From: Lachnospiraceae bacterium AD3010
GTDB lineage: Bacteria; Bacillota; Clostridia; Lachnospirales; Lachnospiraceae
Direction: 5' to 3'
Length of the DNA stretch: 64,000 nt
NCBI GenBank assembly: GCA_000622025.1
Contig: KK211388.1
Coordinates: 294,207 to 358,206, forward strand
Shown piece after piece: positions 62,964-64,000 of this stretch; position 1 is the first letter of the stretch; each line of letters opens with the position of its first letter. A program made the translations under genes and the position numbers. A model generated the notes under the pieces. That model was not told where the DNA came from. It saw only the letters and a list, made by a program, of their open reading frames with translations, and ran no database searches.

Positions 62964-63271
62964 ATCGTTATATCAAACCCACCTTTACTCTTGATAAGTA
63001 CCGTTCCGTCCCTGTCCTTCCTTTTCCGCTGTCTGCCTCCGTCTCCTGAGTATTCGTTATCTCCCTTTTCTGAGGAATCGAATTTTCTCTGGTCGTTATT
63101 GGCATCATCCGCCTCACGGACACGGCTCAGCTTGTCCGTCGTATCCTCTTCATTACGTCTGGCAGCTTCACCCTGCATTATATTGACTTTTCCGTCTTCA
63201 TTGGCTCTGAGCTCCGCGATATTCTGGGATGCATTAATTGTTCCGTTGAAGACTATGGGACTAAGTGCCAT
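62960..63271 (-). CDS. Small charged protein of the motility operon
   Basis: 103 residues, starting MALSPIVFNGTINASQNIAEL. The middle is rich in Asp, Arg and Lys and likely disordered; the end KDRDGTVLIKSKGGFDITI is more ordered. Similar small proteins follow FapA in flagellar operons of related bacteria as far as I recall. No function known. Overlaps the next gene by ATGA. Confidence 0.6.
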   Translation of the reverse strand: MALSPIVFNGTINASQNIAELRANEDGKVNIMQGEAARRNEEDTTDKLSRVREADDANNDQRKFDSSEKGDNEYSGDGGRQRKRKDRDGTVLIKSKGGFDITI

Positions 63272-63297
63272 ATCAATTCCTCATAAGACCCTTCCGG

Positions 63298-64000
63298 TCA
63301 GATAAACGGGATCATACATACTTCAGCGTGTTTCTTCACAAAGCGGCAGTAATTATATGCGTTCTTCAGTACCATGGTGCAGTCGGAAACAACAAGCTTC
63401 GTTCCCGCAAAAGCAACATCCCTGACGGCGATCACCGCATCATCACTGCCTTCCATATCCTCGGAAAGCGTTGTCAGCTCCTTCTTATTTTCCTCATACT
63501 TTGTCTGGCAGCTTATTAGCTGCTGTGAAAGAGCCTTTACCTGAGCTACCTGCTCGGGAGAAAGCTTTTCTCCCTTTTTCATCTTCTGCTGCATAGCAAG
63601 GAGTACAGGCTGTATCTTTTTTACATTCTTAACAAGATTCTCATTTTCCTTATTAAGCTCGACGAATCTTTCCTTGACTGCAGGATCGATCCCAACCTCA
63701 AGGCTTGTATCCCCGCCCATATCGGAGCCGATTATCTTCGCTTCTATGGTATAACGGGCTCTTACGCTGCCTCCGCTTATGAAGCCCTTCTTTCCGTCAA
63801 CAAATATGCCGTTTCCCGCAACCACCTTGCTGTTTATGATACACTCGGTGGTGACATTATTTCCTGCTTCCACCGTGGCGTTCTCAATGTATTTAACCAC
63901 GACATTCTTACCGGCTTTTAGTACTCCCTTTTCCATGCCGTTCACGCCGCGGACAACGGTGATCTGCCCTCCGGCCTCCACGTATGCGCCCTCTACGACA
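63298..64000 (-). CDS. FapA/DUF342 domain protein (5' end outside window)
   Basis: The last 233 codons of a gene that enters from the right edge. The beta-helical FapA repeats are clear (VEAGGQITVVRGVNG, GVLKAGKNVVVKYIENATVEAGNNV, SKVVAGNGIFVDGKKGFISGG), followed by a coiled coil (ERFVELNKENENLVKNVKKI) and a C-terminal domain. DUF342/FapA genes occur in flagellar/chemotaxis operons of Firmicutes, supporting the identity of this region. Partial. Confidence 0.88.
   Translation of the reverse strand, partial: VVEGAYVEAGGQITVVRGVNGMEKGVLKAGKNVVVKYIENATVEAGNNVTTECIINSKVVAGNGIFVDGKKGFISGGSVRARYTIEAKIIGSDMGGDTSLEVGIDPAVKERFVELNKENENLVKNVKKIQPVLLAMQQKMKKGEKLSPEQVAQVKALSQQLISCQTKYEENKKELTTLSEDMEGSDDAVIAVRDVAFAGTKLVVSDCTMVLKNAYNYCRFVKKHAEVCMIPFI

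Overview
The window reads as a chromosomal segment of an anaerobic, butyrate-forming, motile Firmicute of the Lachnospiraceae type (Butyrivibrio/Roseburia-like). The reasons are a butyryl-CoA:acetate CoA-transferase-type gene beside rpsB-tsf, a Firmicutes class III fructose-1,6-bisphosphatase, mini-RNase III, SigH, a dgt-dnaG-rpoD-trmK-nif3 cluster, DUF4317 and DUF975 genes, and the tail of a flagellar/chemotaxis operon (FapA and a SwrB-position protein) at the right edge. No ribosomal RNA is present, so the genus is inference.

1-12 kb is an accessory island, visibly AT-richer over the first 8 kb. Read on the minus strand it holds a T4CP/VirD4-like ATPase with an unrecognised partner gene, an MNT/HEPN toxin-antitoxin pair plus a zinc-ribbon protein, then a scar in which a second copy of the T4CP-partner pair has collapsed into a 53-codon chimeric leader. 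After the scar comes a defence-like operon: a TM0106-type RecB nuclease joined to a UPF1-like SF1 helicase across a -1 frame change at a dnaX-type slippery sequence, a NADAR (DarT1-associated type) protein, and an unrecognised protein with 52-residue repeats that runs off the left edge. A chimeric transposase, an accessory ORF and a 221-bp MITE-like element border the island.

12-18 kb (plus strand) carries a split Zn/Cd P1B-ATPase (separate HMA protein plus pump), proC, tRNA-Thr, and a coupled operon of a barstar-HAD fusion, larB, larC1 and an ArsR regulator. 18-24 kb (minus) is a tightly overlapping housekeeping operon DUF4317-ispF-cysE-cysS-mrnC-rlmB-sigH. 24-39 kb contains a chemoreceptor, a PanE-family reductase, a SNF2 helicase, an SPFH protein with a small partner, fbp, a six-gene AIM24-ExbB-ExbD-like envelope operon (unusual for a Gram-positive), and two cell-surface glycan genes. 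39-49 kb has a small plus-strand operon (membrane protein, SprA-like metalloprotease, DUF975) and the minus-strand genes hom-lysC, prfB, secA, trxB, a spermidine-synthase-like methyltransferase-fold gene and rnpB. 49-64 kb holds a TGS-nucleoside kinase, nif3, trmK, rpoD, dnaG, dgt, tsf, rpsB, the CoA-transferase, and the tail of the motility operon.

Several families of short palindromic or tandem repeats are scattered between genes: GTCATCCTGAG arrays with locus-specific periods, GCACCGCCG hairpins, and a GATCTTCAG-ended inverted-repeat element. One repeat supplies the stop codon of a shortened trmK, and another sits inside the RNase P RNA.
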